NCBI GenBank assembly: GCA_937905835.1
Contig: CALCXK010000116.1
Coordinates: 1-20,274, forward strand
DNA length: 20,274 nucleotides
Reading direction: 5' to 3'
Origin: an uncultured Ilumatobacter sp.
GTDB lineage: Bacteria > Actinomycetota > Acidimicrobiia > Acidimicrobiales > Ilumatobacteraceae
A program made the translations under genes and the position numbers. Shown here in pieces: positions 7,917 through 16,378 of the stretch. Below the pieces are notes generated by a model that was given only the letters and a program-made list of their open reading frames with translations, was not told the origin of the DNA and searched no databases. Position 1 is the stretch's first letter; the number at the start of each line of letters is the position of its first letter.

Positions 7917-8233
7917 CCCAAACGACCGACACAACCGCTGAATCCGAGTCCAGCGCTGCCACCGTGACCGTGACGCTCGACCGTTTGTCGCTCGAGCAGG
8001 CGCTGATCGACGTCGAGGTGGCCAATGCTCGAGTCATTGACCTCACGGCACGCCTCTCCGAATCCCACCTCGAGACCCAACAACTGCGCCAGCAAGTGCT
8101 GGAACTCAGCACACTGTCCTCGCCGACATCGGCCAACAGTCTGCGCGCGCTCATGGCTGGCCCGATCAAGGCCATTGCCCGCCGTGTTCTGCCACTGAGC
8201 GTCCGCACCCGTTTGCGCAGCGCGCTGGGATGA
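7913..8233 (+). CDS. Small coiled-coil protein with cationic amphipathic tail, function unknown
   Basis: The protein has 106 residues. A Thr/Ser/Glu-rich leader (1-20) precedes a coiled coil at about 22-68 (LSLEQALIDVEVANARV, LTARLSE and on, LRQQVLELS), then a short PTSANS linker. The tail at 75-106 places Ile, Val and Leu on one face and Arg and Lys on the other (PIKAIARRVL, VRTRLRS). No signal peptide, transmembrane helix or enzymatic motif is visible. It overlaps the preceding GT4 gene and the following GT2 gene, both by ATGA, so all three are likely translated in coupled fashion and at similar levels. The layout matches the proteins at 3175-3477 and 14157-14474. A membrane-peripheral docking or scaffold role is inferred, not shown. 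Confidence 0.78.
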   Translation: MTQTTDTTAESESSAATVTVTLDRLSLEQALIDVEVANARVIDLTARLSESHLETQQLRQQVLELSTLSSPTSANSLRALMAGPIKAIARRVLPLSVRTRLRSALG

Positions 8234-9405
8234 TCCGTCCGCGGGTGCTGCTCGCACTCACCGTGTACAACGGCCGAGCCGTCGTCCCCGCGGCACTCAC
8301 CTCAGTGGCGGCTCTGTCGCAGGCCGTCGCCGACATCGACGTGCTCGTTCTCGACGACTGCAGCCCCGAACCAGGCTTCAGTGACGACGTCGAACGGCAG
8401 TGCCGCACACTCGGCCACAAGTACTATCGCTCACCCCGCAACTTGGGCATCCCGCGCAACGTCAACCTCGGCCTGCTGGCCGCATTGGACGGCGGGTATG
8501 ACTACGTCATCGTCTCGAACTCCGATGTGATCTATAGCGAGATGGCTGTCGATCAGCTCGTCCTGATCGCCCAGACCGACTCCCGGATCGGATCGGTCAC
8601 GGCGTGGAGCACCAACGTGTCGATCTACTCGATCCCCAACGCTGCGCCCAACGACCACCTCACAGACCAGTCGATCACGAACGAGGTCGGTGCTGCCCTT
8701 CGCAACACCTTCGGCACCGGCGCCGTCGACATTCCGGCAGGTATCTCATTCGCCATGCTGATCCCAACGCCCGTGCTGCGTGTCGTTGGCGTCATGGACC
8801 CGGTGTTCGGTCGTGGCTACTGCGAGGAAACCGATTGGTCACGGCGCAGCGTCGAGGCCGGATTCCGACTGACGCTCGGCGTCGGTGCTTTTGTGTATCA
8901 CGCGGGCGGCGGGTCAACCGAGGCAGCGGGCTTGCTCCAGCCTGGGCAGACCACCGTGGCGGGCAACGAGCGGATCATCGACATGCGCTATCCGGACTTC
9001 CGCACTGTCGTCGGCAAATTCTTCGAGGCTGGCACCATGCCCGAACTCAACCAGCGAGCACTTGAGGCCATCATCGGGCAGGCGAGCGAGGAACACGGCT
9101 ACCGCCTCGCCATCGGGCTTCGGCCCGAACGCCCGACCGGCGAGGCCGACCGCGCCGTTGCCATCGACGTCACACTCCATGGCCCGCACAACTCGCTCGC
9201 CAATGTCACGACCAGCGTGTTCGGATTCACGTCAACGTTCAGCACGTCAGCCGATGCGGCCGCCGAGATGATTCGAACCGCCCACGGCATGCCGCTGGCG
9301 GTCGACGTCTACGACATCGGCGTCGCAGCTGAGCAGTTCGCCCACGCCATCGCCGGCGACGGTGCCACCGTCAACTCCCACAGGAACTATCCCGCACGTG
9401 TCTGA
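8230..9405 (+). CDS. Family 2 glycosyltransferase with unassigned C-terminal extension
   Basis: The protein has 391 residues. The GT2 domain occupies about 4-285: LLALTVYNG (7-15), VLVLDDCS (38-45), NLGIPRNVNLGL (71-82), metal-binding NSD at 97-99, GYCEETDW at 196-203 with the catalytic acid/base candidate, and YHAGGGS at 223-229. It lacks membrane helices and should act in the cytoplasm on a lipid-linked acceptor. Residues about 285-391 form an extra alpha/beta segment that I do not recognise (AIGLRPERPTG and on, VAIDVTLHG, VDVYDIGVAAEQF). The start ATG overlaps the stop of the coiled-coil gene (ATGA). The end overlaps the FkbM methyltransferase start by eight bases. Confidence 0.87.
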   Translation: MIRPRVLLALTVYNGRAVVPAALTSVAALSQAVADIDVLVLDDCSPEPGFSDDVERQCRTLGHKYYRSPRNLGIPRNVNLGLLAALDGGYDYVIVSNSDVIYSEMAVDQLVLIAQTDSRIGSVTAWSTNVSIYSIPNAAPNDHLTDQSITNEVGAALRNTFGTGAVDIPAGISFAMLIPTPVLRVVGVMDPVFGRGYCEETDWSRRSVEAGFRLTLGVGAFVYHAGGGSTEAAGLLQPGQTTVAGNERIIDMRYPDFRTVVGKFFEAGTMPELNQRALEAIIGQASEEHGYRLAIGLRPERPTGEADRAVAIDVTLHGPHNSLANVTTSVFGFTSTFSTSADAAAEMIRTAHGMPLAVDVYDIGVAAEQFAHAIAGDGATVNSHRNYPARV

Positions 9406-10231
9406 CCTTCCTCTCATTTCGTACGCCTCCAACGGTGAGGACATCGTCCTGTGGCGCGCTCTCCAACACCTGACACCCGGATACTTCGTTGATGTCGGAG
9501 CCTGCCACCCCGTCATCACATCAATCACCAAGTTGTTCTCCGAGAGAGGATGGCGTGGCATCAATGTCGAGCCGTTGCCCCACCTGATCGAGGCGCTTGA
9601 CGCCGATCGGCCTCACGACGTGAACCTGCCCATTGCGCTGTCCGACGAGAACGGCGAACTGACCTTGCACGTGGTTCTCGACGACATGCAACGGACCACG
9701 CTCTCACAGTCGTTAGCGGACCTGTATCGCGCCGACGGCTACAACGTCGAAGAACGGACGACACCGGTCCGCACCCTCACCAGCGTGCTCGACGAATATC
9801 CACTCCCCCGCATCGACTTCCTGAAGATCGATGCCGAGGGGCTCGAAGACCCGATCGTGCGCGGCCTCGATTTCGACAAGTACCGCCCGCCCGTCATCGT
9901 CGCCGAGGAAGGCAGCCACCAGGCGTACGCGTTCCCGGAGCTGCTCCGCGCCGCCGGTTACACCGAGACATTATGGGACGGCCTCAATCGGTTCTTCGTC
10001 TCAGCCGATGCTGATGACGAGCTCCGTCACAAGCTGAGCTACCCAGCCGGTGTTCTCGACGACTACTCCAAGCTCGACTTGGCCGAAGCCCGTCACGAAG
10101 CGGCCATGGCAACGCACCGTGAGAACGAACTTGCGGCACAGATTGCGGCCATCCACGAATCATCCACGTGGCGCGTCGGCAAAGCCCTTCATGCCCCCGT
10201 TCGCCTCGTGCGGCGCTTCACTCAGCGCTGA
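9398..10231 (+). CDS. FkbM-family methyltransferase with C-terminal coiled coil and cationic tail
   Basis: The protein has 277 residues from GTG 9398, overlapping the preceding stop by eight bases; the frame is open to 9362. SAM-binding FVDVGACHP is at 30-38, GINVEPLP at 54-61, and the FkbM hallmark PVRTLTSVLDEY plus IDFLKIDAEGLE is at 123-150. FkbM-type enzymes O-methylate sugars or polyketides, so this one probably methylates a glycan hydroxyl. After the catalytic domain (to about 205) comes a helical stretch at 224-253, then SSTWRVGKALHAPVRLVRRF (255-274), which resembles the STSWR-x-PLR segment often found after coiled coils in glycan enzymes and ends in a cationic amphipathic tail. This module recurs elsewhere in the locus. 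Confidence 0.88.
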   Translation: MSDLPLISYASNGEDIVLWRALQHLTPGYFVDVGACHPVITSITKLFSERGWRGINVEPLPHLIEALDADRPHDVNLPIALSDENGELTLHVVLDDMQRTTLSQSLADLYRADGYNVEERTTPVRTLTSVLDEYPLPRIDFLKIDAEGLEDPIVRGLDFDKYRPPVIVAEEGSHQAYAFPELLRAAGYTETLWDGLNRFFVSADADDELRHKLSYPAGVLDDYSKLDLAEARHEAAMATHRENELAAQIAAIHESSTWRVGKALHAPVRLVRRFTQR

Positions 10232-10251
10232 GGACTCGTCCGTCCACGACC

Positions 10252-11433
10252 ATGACCGCGACCGCACCGGTTCGACCGGTCACCACACCAGCCGCTCAGA
10301 GCTGGATGCCCGGCATCGAGATCATTCGGGGCGTCGCTGCGCTGGTCGTCGTGGCCCACCACATGTGGTCGTTGTCGACGCTGCCCCGGTTCAGGTGGTA
10401 TTGGATGGTCGAGGGTTTCGGATCGTTTGGCGTCAACATCTTCTTCGTCCTGTCGGCATTTCTGCTCAGTCCTCCGTCCTGGGCACTGCGCACGCGATCA
10501 GACCTGGCGTCATTCTGGGGACGGCGGGCGGCTCGGATCATGCCGGCCTATTTCGTCAACGTGTTCCTGTTGTTCTTGTTCTTCGTCCCGGTTGGTGTGC
10601 TGTTCAGCAAGGTCGGGCTGAAGCAGGTCCTTGCCAACCTGACGTTCACGCATCAGCTCTTTCCTTCGACCATCGGATCACTCGGAACCAACGGCGTGCT
10701 CTGGACGCTCTCGGTCGAGTTCTTCCTGTATCTCTCCCTGCCGTTCATCGGTTGGTTGTTCAGCCGGGCACCTTTCGCCACCTTCACCGCAATGATGGCT
10801 GCCGGTACGGGCTGGCGTCTCCTCATCGGCCTGAACGGCGACGGGCTGCGCAACTTCTACTTCGGTGACAGCGGTGTCGGTATCGAGTTGCAGAGTCTTC
10901 TCGTCGCCAGACAGTTCGTCGGCTACCTGCCGCTCTTCGCGATCGGCATGGGGGCGCGATGGGTCTACGAGAACAAGCGCAGCTGGTTCGAAGCTCGTGA
11001 ATTCACGATCAACCTGCCCATCGCCCTCGGGCTCTTGTTTCCGGGCATGCTGTTCCTGGTCTTCGTCGAGCGTTCTGCCTTCTACACCCACTGGGTTTGG
11101 TTCTCCACCTTCGACACCATCGTCGGCGTGCTGATCGTGCCGGCGCTGCTTGTGGCGGCCGCCGGGACGCTTGCCCCGAGCCGCGTCAACCGGCTCGCTG
11201 AGTGGGCCGGTCAGCGGAGTTACGGCCTGTACCTGTGGCATTTTCCCGTCATCCTGGTCGCCTACGAACGTGGAATCGCGTACGCTCCACCCGTGCTCGG
11301 GTACTGGTGGGCACGAATCGCCTTCATCCTCGTGATCACGGCCATACTTGCTGAAGTGAGCTACCGCGCAATCGAGATGCCTGCACAGCGATGGGCCAAG
11401 TTACGGCTACAAACGGTCGGGAGACCGTCATGA
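10252..11433 (+). CDS. Acyltransferase family 3 (OafA/YrhL-like) membrane protein
   Basis: The protein has 393 residues with about ten hydrophobic segments, the usual layout of the family that moves acyl groups, often acetyl, across the membrane onto surface glycans. Hallmarks are IEIIRGVAALVVVAHHMW (22-39, with the conserved Arg and His), GVNIFFVLSAFLL (60-72), RRAARIMPAYF (91-101), NGVLWTLSVEFFLY (147-160) and SYGLYLWHFPVI (about 323-334). No C-terminal SGNH domain is fused, but a separate SGNH lipoprotein lies at 5146-5931. ATG 10252 was chosen because the RG motif follows at the usual distance; the longer frame only shadows the methyltransferase. It begins 20 bases after the methyltransferase gene and overlaps the next gene as ATGA. 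Confidence 0.92.
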   Translation: MTATAPVRPVTTPAAQSWMPGIEIIRGVAALVVVAHHMWSLSTLPRFRWYWMVEGFGSFGVNIFFVLSAFLLSPPSWALRTRSDLASFWGRRAARIMPAYFVNVFLLFLFFVPVGVLFSKVGLKQVLANLTFTHQLFPSTIGSLGTNGVLWTLSVEFFLYLSLPFIGWLFSRAPFATFTAMMAAGTGWRLLIGLNGDGLRNFYFGDSGVGIELQSLLVARQFVGYLPLFAIGMGARWVYENKRSWFEAREFTINLPIALGLLFPGMLFLVFVERSAFYTHWVWFSTFDTIVGVLIVPALLVAAAGTLAPSRVNRLAEWAGQRSYGLYLWHFPVILVAYERGIAYAPPVLGYWWARIAFILVITAILAEVSYRAIEMPAQRWAKLRLQTVGRPS

Positions 11434-12326
11434 CCCTCAGCCTGTCCGTCCAGGTCGTCGTGTTCGACAACTCGCTTGCGGAACTGCAACGACTCGTCTC
11501 CGGAATCAGCGCGACCGTTCGCCACGCCCGAGCCGCTTCAGCAGTCGACGTCGTCGCCATTGCCATCGGCGACGCATCGGCAAACCCTTCACTCACCGAT
11601 CCCGAGATCGACTTGCTGCGAGGCGCGGTCGGACCACACGTCGATATCAGCTACGAGTTCTTCGGAGAGAACCTCGGCAGCGGCGGGGGATCGAACCGGC
11701 TGATGGAGCGCTCCGACAGTGACCTGATCTGGGTGCTCAACCCCGACACGGTGCCGGCGCCGAGTGCGCTCGGTGAGCTCGTGGCCGCGCTCCAGCCCGA
11801 GGACGTCGCCGCGGTCGACGCACGGCAGCTTCCAATCGAGAGCCCCAAGGGATTCGACCCCGAAACTGGCGACGCTGCCTGGGTGTCGGGAGCGTGTCTG
11901 CTGATGAAGCGGGCGGCTGCCACCGCTGTCGATGGTTTCGACGCGCACTTCTTTCCGATGTACTGCGACGACGTCGACCTGTCGTGGCGACTTCGACTCA
12001 CAGGCTGGCGGGTGCGCCATGCGCCCACAGCTGTGATCTTCCACGACAAGCGACTTGGCGCCGATGGCCGACCTCTCGCCTCAGACTTCGAACACGAGTC
12101 CGGCATGCTGTCGCGTCTCTTCCTCGCCCATCGCTACGACCGCCCCGACGTGGTCCAAACCACCCTCGCGTGGGTCGACGAGCATGGCACCGACGCACAC
12201 CGACGCGCGGTCGTTACCTATCGGGCCCGGCTCGACGCCGGCGATGTCCCCAAGCCGATCGCCGATCCGACCGGTGTGGCCGACCTCGACACCGACTACT
12301 ACGGCCCCAGTCGATTTCGCTACTGA
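11430..12326 (+). CDS. Glycosyltransferase family 2
   Basis: The protein has 298 residues from ATG 11430, which overlaps the acyltransferase stop as ATGA and has GGGAG six bases upstream. An ATG at 11391 is in frame but lies within the acyltransferase and lacks such a site. Motifs are ENLGSGGGSNR (80-90), NPDT at 104-107 (metal/nucleotide site), VSGACLLMKR (152-161), CDDVDLSWRL at 179-188 (catalytic region) and a terminal His at 205. The C-terminal third resembles the tail of rhamnosyl/galactofuranosyl GT2 enzymes; I cannot assign the sugar. It is cytoplasmic with no membrane helix and probably acts in the same pathway as the flanking genes. Confidence 0.87.
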   Translation: MTLSLSVQVVVFDNSLAELQRLVSGISATVRHARAASAVDVVAIAIGDASANPSLTDPEIDLLRGAVGPHVDISYEFFGENLGSGGGSNRLMERSDSDLIWVLNPDTVPAPSALGELVAALQPEDVAAVDARQLPIESPKGFDPETGDAAWVSGACLLMKRAAATAVDGFDAHFFPMYCDDVDLSWRLRLTGWRVRHAPTAVIFHDKRLGADGRPLASDFEHESGMLSRLFLAHRYDRPDVVQTTLAWVDEHGTDAHRRAVVTYRARLDAGDVPKPIADPTGVADLDTDYYGPSRFRY

Positions 12327-12336
12327 TCGATCACTG

Positions 12337-14160
12337 ATGAGCTACGCCTTCCGCTACACCGACGACTCGCCGTACGGCCACATCGTCCACCTCCTCGACC
12401 AGCACCTCCCCGACCGCGGCCTGATCATCGACCTGGGTTGCGGGCACGCGGCGATTGCCGAGCCGACCCTCAAACTCGGATTCTCCTACGCCGGCGTCGA
12501 CGGCGACGCGGCCACCGTCGACGAACTGAACGCGAACAGCCCTGTCGACGCCTTTGTTCTCGACCTCAACGACCTCGATCGGCTTGCCGAACGGCTCGAC
12601 GAGATCGCAGCTGGACGCCCGATCGCTGCGGTCACGGCGATCGACGTGCTCGAACATCTGCCACGCCCAGACGACACACTCCGCACGCTGCACGTCTGGA
12701 TGCTCGAGCGCGACGTAGCAGCGCTGGCGGTGAGCATTCCCAATGTCGGCCATGTCGATCTCGCCGCCAAGCTGGTCACGGGCCGCTGGGACGTCACCCC
12801 GACGGGGCTGCTCGACGAAACCCACCTACGATTCTTCACCGACGACTCCGTGAGAGCGTTGATGGAGACGACGGGCTTCGACGAAATCGCGGGTCATGAC
12901 TTTCGGTTGATCTTCAGCGATCAGGCGTGGCCGCCTGACCATCCGACACAGTCGCCCGAGTCGATGCTCGGCCGCTATCTCCGCACCCTGCGCGAGCTCA
13001 GCGATGATCACGCCGAAACCAACCAATTCGTGCGCATCTACTCGCCCGCACCGACACCGATGTCGGCACCGCGTGGCGGGGCGGTGCGCTCGTCGGCCTT
13101 CGCGACCGAGCCGGTGACCGAGCGGCGCACGCCATTTCTGTCGATCGTGACTCGCACCATGGGCGACCGCCACACCTTGGTCGACACGCTGGCGTGCCTG
13201 GCGGCGCAGACCGACGACGACTTCGAAGTCCTCCTGATGGTCAATACCGATGACGACGACGCATCCGCAGCGGTGGCCGACCTGGTTGCCTCGTTCGACG
13301 ATCGATTTCGTTCACAGGTCCGAATCGATGTGAGCACGGTCATGCATCGCGTGGCGCCGCTCAATCGGGCCCTGGATCTCGCCGCCGGCCGATATCTCAC
13401 TGTGCTTGATGACGACGATCTCGTCTTCGGCGACTGGGTCGAACAGTTCCATGGCGCCGCCAACGCACATCCCGGCGCCGTGATCCGATGTCGCGCCGTC
13501 GACCAGCAGATCGACACCGTCGGGCACCATGGTCCGGCAGTGTCGGCCTCGGGCTTCAAGGCGCCCTACCGGGCGACCTTCGACCTCGCGAGCCACCTCG
13601 CTGGCGGGCAGTCACCGCAGGGCACGATGGCCGTTCCGTGTGAGGCGCTCGACACGTTCCGTCTCAGATTCGACGAGAACATGGTCGTGTGCGAAGACCT
13701 CGAGTTCTACCTGCGGGTGGCAAACATCTGCGGTGTCGTTGACACCGGCACCTTCGGCATGGTCTATCGACGGTGGACCGATCGATTCGCGTCACAACAC
13801 ACGGTGTCACCGGAAGTCTGGGAGCAGTCGATCCAGGAAATCGTTCGCCGACTTGACGCAATACCGCTGCTCATGCCAACGGGCACGGCAAGCCGCCTGT
13901 ACCAGGCAGCCGTGCAGGAGCGTCAACTGTACGAGCTCGACCAGGGAACGTCCGCCCTCCTGCGACGTGCCGATGTCGCCGAACGCAACTGGGCATCTCT
14001 CGCCGACGCCTATGCCCAACTCGAGCACGAATTCCGCAAATTGGCCGACGACCGCAATCACTGGGTTGGACAGGCCGAGCAGCTTGCACCCGCACGATGG
14101 GCTTCGCTGCTTCGCCGCGTCGTTCGACGCTGCCGTCACCTGCTCTCCGGAGGATCGTGA
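12337..14160 (+). CDS. Fusion: SAM methyltransferase, GT2 and coiled coil with cationic tail
   Basis: The protein has 607 residues from ATG 12337, ten bases after the previous gene. Residues 1-235 are a class I methyltransferase: IIDLGCGHAAIAE (30-42), VTAIDVLEHLP (99-109), SIPNVGHVDLAAKL (133-146) and ETHLRFFTDDSV (161-172). Residues 266-500 are a GT2 domain: LSIVTRTMGDR, VLDDDDLV (356-363, metal site), VCEDLEFYLRV (451-461) and YRRWTDR (477-483). Residues about 535-582 form a coiled coil (LRRADVAERNWASLADAYA and on). Residues 587-603 (RWASLLRRVVRRCRHLL) form an ideal cationic amphipathic helix for membrane contact. Methyltransferase plus coiled coil plus membrane tail is the layout of chain terminators such as WbdD, although the WbdD kinase is absent and a GT2 takes its place. 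The stop overlaps the next gene as GTGA. Confidence 0.88.
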   Translation: MSYAFRYTDDSPYGHIVHLLDQHLPDRGLIIDLGCGHAAIAEPTLKLGFSYAGVDGDAATVDELNANSPVDAFVLDLNDLDRLAERLDEIAAGRPIAAVTAIDVLEHLPRPDDTLRTLHVWMLERDVAALAVSIPNVGHVDLAAKLVTGRWDVTPTGLLDETHLRFFTDDSVRALMETTGFDEIAGHDFRLIFSDQAWPPDHPTQSPESMLGRYLRTLRELSDDHAETNQFVRIYSPAPTPMSAPRGGAVRSSAFATEPVTERRTPFLSIVTRTMGDRHTLVDTLACLAAQTDDDFEVLLMVNTDDDDASAAVADLVASFDDRFRSQVRIDVSTVMHRVAPLNRALDLAAGRYLTVLDDDDLVFGDWVEQFHGAANAHPGAVIRCRAVDQQIDTVGHHGPAVSASGFKAPYRATFDLASHLAGGQSPQGTMAVPCEALDTFRLRFDENMVVCEDLEFYLRVANICGVVDTGTFGMVYRRWTDRFASQHTVSPEVWEQSIQEIVRRLDAIPLLMPTGTASRLYQAAVQERQLYELDQGTSALLRRADVAERNWASLADAYAQLEHEFRKLADDRNHWVGQAEQLAPARWASLLRRVVRRCRHLLSGGS

Positions 14161-14474
14161 CCGTGGCAGTCGAACCCGATCCGTCCCCGGACTCCGCCAC
14201 CGATCTACGCGCGGAAAATGCCGATCTCCGCCGCCGGCTCGAACTGGCCGAGCTGGCGCTCGAGGCACTCGCCGCCGAGGCACGAGCACGCCGAGCCGAG
14301 GTTCGGGTACTGGCAGAGTCATTACCCACGGCGGTGAGCCGCCATGCCGTCCTCCGCGAAATGCTGAGCGACGCACGCCATCACCCAGACAAGTCCGGCG
14401 TTGTGCGGCGCGGCGTGGCCAAGGCATGTCGAGCACCGCGCAGGGCAATCCGGCTCTTCAGAGGGCGGACGTGA
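14157..14474 (+). CDS. Small coiled-coil protein with cationic tail, function unknown
   Basis: The protein has 105 residues from GTG 14157, overlapping the previous stop (GTGA). GGAGG at 14149-14153 is only three bases away from this codon but nine from GTG 14163, so the protein may start two residues later. Residues 14-58 are a dense coiled coil of Leu, Ala, Glu and Arg (LRAENADLRRRLELAELALE and on). Residues 80-105 form a very basic amphipathic tail (GVVRRGVAKACRAPRRAIRL). No signal peptide, membrane helix or known domain is visible. It is coupled on both sides: to the methyltransferase-GT2 fusion upstream, which has the same kind of tail, and to the GT-B/GT2 fusion downstream. It is the third free-standing copy of this layout in the window. 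Confidence 0.78.
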   Translation: MTVAVEPDPSPDSATDLRAENADLRRRLELAELALEALAAEARARRAEVRVLAESLPTAVSRHAVLREMLSDARHHPDKSGVVRRGVAKACRAPRRAIRLFRGRT

Positions 14475-16366
14475 CCGCGCCCGTCCGGGTGTTCGTTGCC
14501 GCCGACGGCAACGAATTCATGCACGACATCGCCTCCTGGTTCGCCGACGCGGCTCGGCTCGCTGGCCGACACGCCGAACTCATCAGCGACGAACTTCCCG
14601 CCGTGGATGGTGCGATCAACCTCGTGGTGGCACCCCATGAGTTCTTCGAGCTGTACGACGCTCCGCAGCACGCGCTGCAGCAGGCTGCGGCTGCGTCGAT
14701 CTGCGTCGGGACCGAGCAGCCGGATACACCATGGTTTGATCTCACCATTGATGCGTGCAGGCGTGGGATCGAATGCCTCGACATCAACCCACACGGAGTT
14801 GCTGCGCTCCGCGGTGCGGGCCTCGTCGCGTCGCACGTCCAACTCGGCGCCGTGCCAGCGATGACCGCGCCGAGTGCGCTGACTCCCACCACTGGGCGGC
14901 CGATCGACGTCCTGTTCATGGGCGGGCTCGACGACCGTCGTGGTGCCCTGCTTGCCGACCTTGCGCCCGAGCTGTGGACCGTGAAGTCTGACATTCGTGT
15001 TTTCAAATTCGACCGTCCAGTCAGTTCGGCCACCCCGGGCGTCGTCTTCGGCACCGACAAATACGACCTCCTTGCGTCGTCCAAACTGCTCGTCAATCTG
15101 CACCGGCAGCGCGAGAATTCATCTTCGTACTTTGAGTGGGCGCGCATGATCGAGGCGATGGCGAATCGGTGCGTCATCGTCACCGAGCCTTCGGATACGT
15201 CGGCTCCGCTGGTCAACGGTCGACAATTCGCCGAGGCGCCCATCGAGGCAATGGGCGACACAATCCGCAGGTTGCTCGCCGATGACCAGCGGCGTTCCGA
15301 CATCGCCGACCGGGCCCTCGCTGCGGTCACCTCTGACCTGGCATTTGCCCAAACGCTCGGCCCACTGCTCGATCGGATCGAAAGCACGGTGCTCCCCCGC
15401 ATCAGCGACCACGCCGCTACCGACGATCCGAGCGTTGACCCGTGGCGCCTCGGCGCATCCAAGGTGCCTCCGCCGACACGACTCGGCGCCTTCCGGCCGT
15501 ACGCCCCACTCCAGCGCGCTGCAAAACGGTTGGCGCTCGACGACACCGACATGCTGCGCCGTATCGACGCAACCAGCTGCCTAATCCGCCATGGCCAAGG
15601 GCAACACGTCGAACGGATCGCTACTCCGAGTTACCTCGGGCGCACCACAGCACCCCGCGTCTCGGCGGTCGTCACCCTCTACGACTATGCCGGAGTTGTC
15701 GGTGAGACACTGACGAGCCTGATCGCTTCGACTGATGTGGACGTCGAGATCATCGTGGTCGACGACCACTCGTCCGACGACGGTCGCCACGTCGTTTCGG
15801 ATCTGTTCGATCGCCACCCCAATGTTCCGATGCTGCTACTCGGCAAGGATGCCAACGAGGGACTGGCTGCGGCTCGCAACGACGGCTTTGCGGCCGCTGT
15901 TGGAGAGTATGTGTTCGTGATGGACGCCGACAACCACGTCTATCCCACCTGCCTCGCCCGGCTGGCCGACACGCTGGACGAGCACAGAGATGCCGCTGCG
16001 GCGTATTCGATTCTCGAAGACTTCGGTACACAGCGCAACATTCGGAGTGCTCTGGCATGGGATCCAGCCCGGCTGTGCGTTGCGAATTACATCGATGCCC
16101 AGGCAATGTGGCGACGATCGATGTGGGAAGCCCTCGGCGGGTACCGCAACGACGACCGTGAGGTCTACGGCTGGGAGGACTGGGATCTCTGGCTGAGATT
16201 GGCCGAGACCGGAGGGCGGGCAGTACTGCGCACAGAGATCCTCGGCCGGTACCGGGTCCAAGACTCGTCGATGATCACGCTCACCAATCTGGCGACCGAC
16301 GACGCCATCGTCAGTATGCGCAACCGGTACCCGCGCCTGCCGTGGCCCGGCTCCGACGGCCAGTAG
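14471..16366 (+). CDS. Bifunctional glycosyltransferase: GT-B (CgeB-like) plus GT2
   Basis: The protein has 631 residues from GTG 14471 (GTGA overlap with the coiled-coil gene; GAGGG five bases upstream). Residues 1-305 look like a GT-B protein of the CgeB/GT1 type: VFVAADGNEFMHD, IDVLFMGGLDDRRGAL (145-160), and SSSYFEWARMIEAMANRCVIVTEPSD (encoded at about 15119-15196), which corresponds to the nucleotide-sugar-binding end. Residues 396-625 are an intact GT2: VSAVVTLYDYAG, IIVVDDHSSDDG (427-438), EGLAAARNDGF (463-473), DAD at 485-487 and GWEDWDLWLRL at 567-577. Two active sites suggest that it adds two successive residues or alternates linkages. The stop is 12 bases before the ABC permease gene, and its TAG is part of the permease's putative -10 box. 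Confidence 0.87.
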   Translation: MTAPVRVFVAADGNEFMHDIASWFADAARLAGRHAELISDELPAVDGAINLVVAPHEFFELYDAPQHALQQAAAASICVGTEQPDTPWFDLTIDACRRGIECLDINPHGVAALRGAGLVASHVQLGAVPAMTAPSALTPTTGRPIDVLFMGGLDDRRGALLADLAPELWTVKSDIRVFKFDRPVSSATPGVVFGTDKYDLLASSKLLVNLHRQRENSSSYFEWARMIEAMANRCVIVTEPSDTSAPLVNGRQFAEAPIEAMGDTIRRLLADDQRRSDIADRALAAVTSDLAFAQTLGPLLDRIESTVLPRISDHAATDDPSVDPWRLGASKVPPPTRLGAFRPYAPLQRAAKRLALDDTDMLRRIDATSCLIRHGQGQHVERIATPSYLGRTTAPRVSAVVTLYDYAGVVGETLTSLIASTDVDVEIIVVDDHSSDDGRHVVSDLFDRHPNVPMLLLGKDANEGLAAARNDGFAAAVGEYVFVMDADNHVYPTCLARLADTLDEHRDAAAAYSILEDFGTQRNIRSALAWDPARLCVANYIDAQAMWRRSMWEALGGYRNDDREVYGWEDWDLWLRLAETGGRAVLRTEILGRYRVQDSSMITLTNLATDDAIVSMRNRYPRLPWPGSDGQ

Positions 16367-16369
16367 GCT
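16364..16369 (+). promoter_or_regulatory. Possible -10 box (TAGGCT) for the exporter genes
   Basis: TAGGCT overlaps the stop codon of the preceding gene and is followed by nine bases and ATG 16379, which has no ribosome binding site. This fits the TANNNT arrangement seen at other starts here and would give the exporter genes their own near-leaderless transcript. Read-through from the upstream genes is equally possible. Confidence 0.35.
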
Positions 16370-16378
16370 CAGCCCAAC

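Noticed and set aside
13529..14470. Upstream extension of the GT-B/GT2 fusion frame
   Set aside because: It is a shadow of the methyltransferase-GT2 gene and the coiled-coil gene; GTG 14471 has a ribosome binding site and a GTGA overlap.
14458..15552. Long minus-strand open frame of 364 codons opposite the GT-B/GT2 gene
   Set aside because: It is Ser/Arg/Ala-rich with no motifs, and the plus strand carries clear transferase motifs; typical high-GC shadow.
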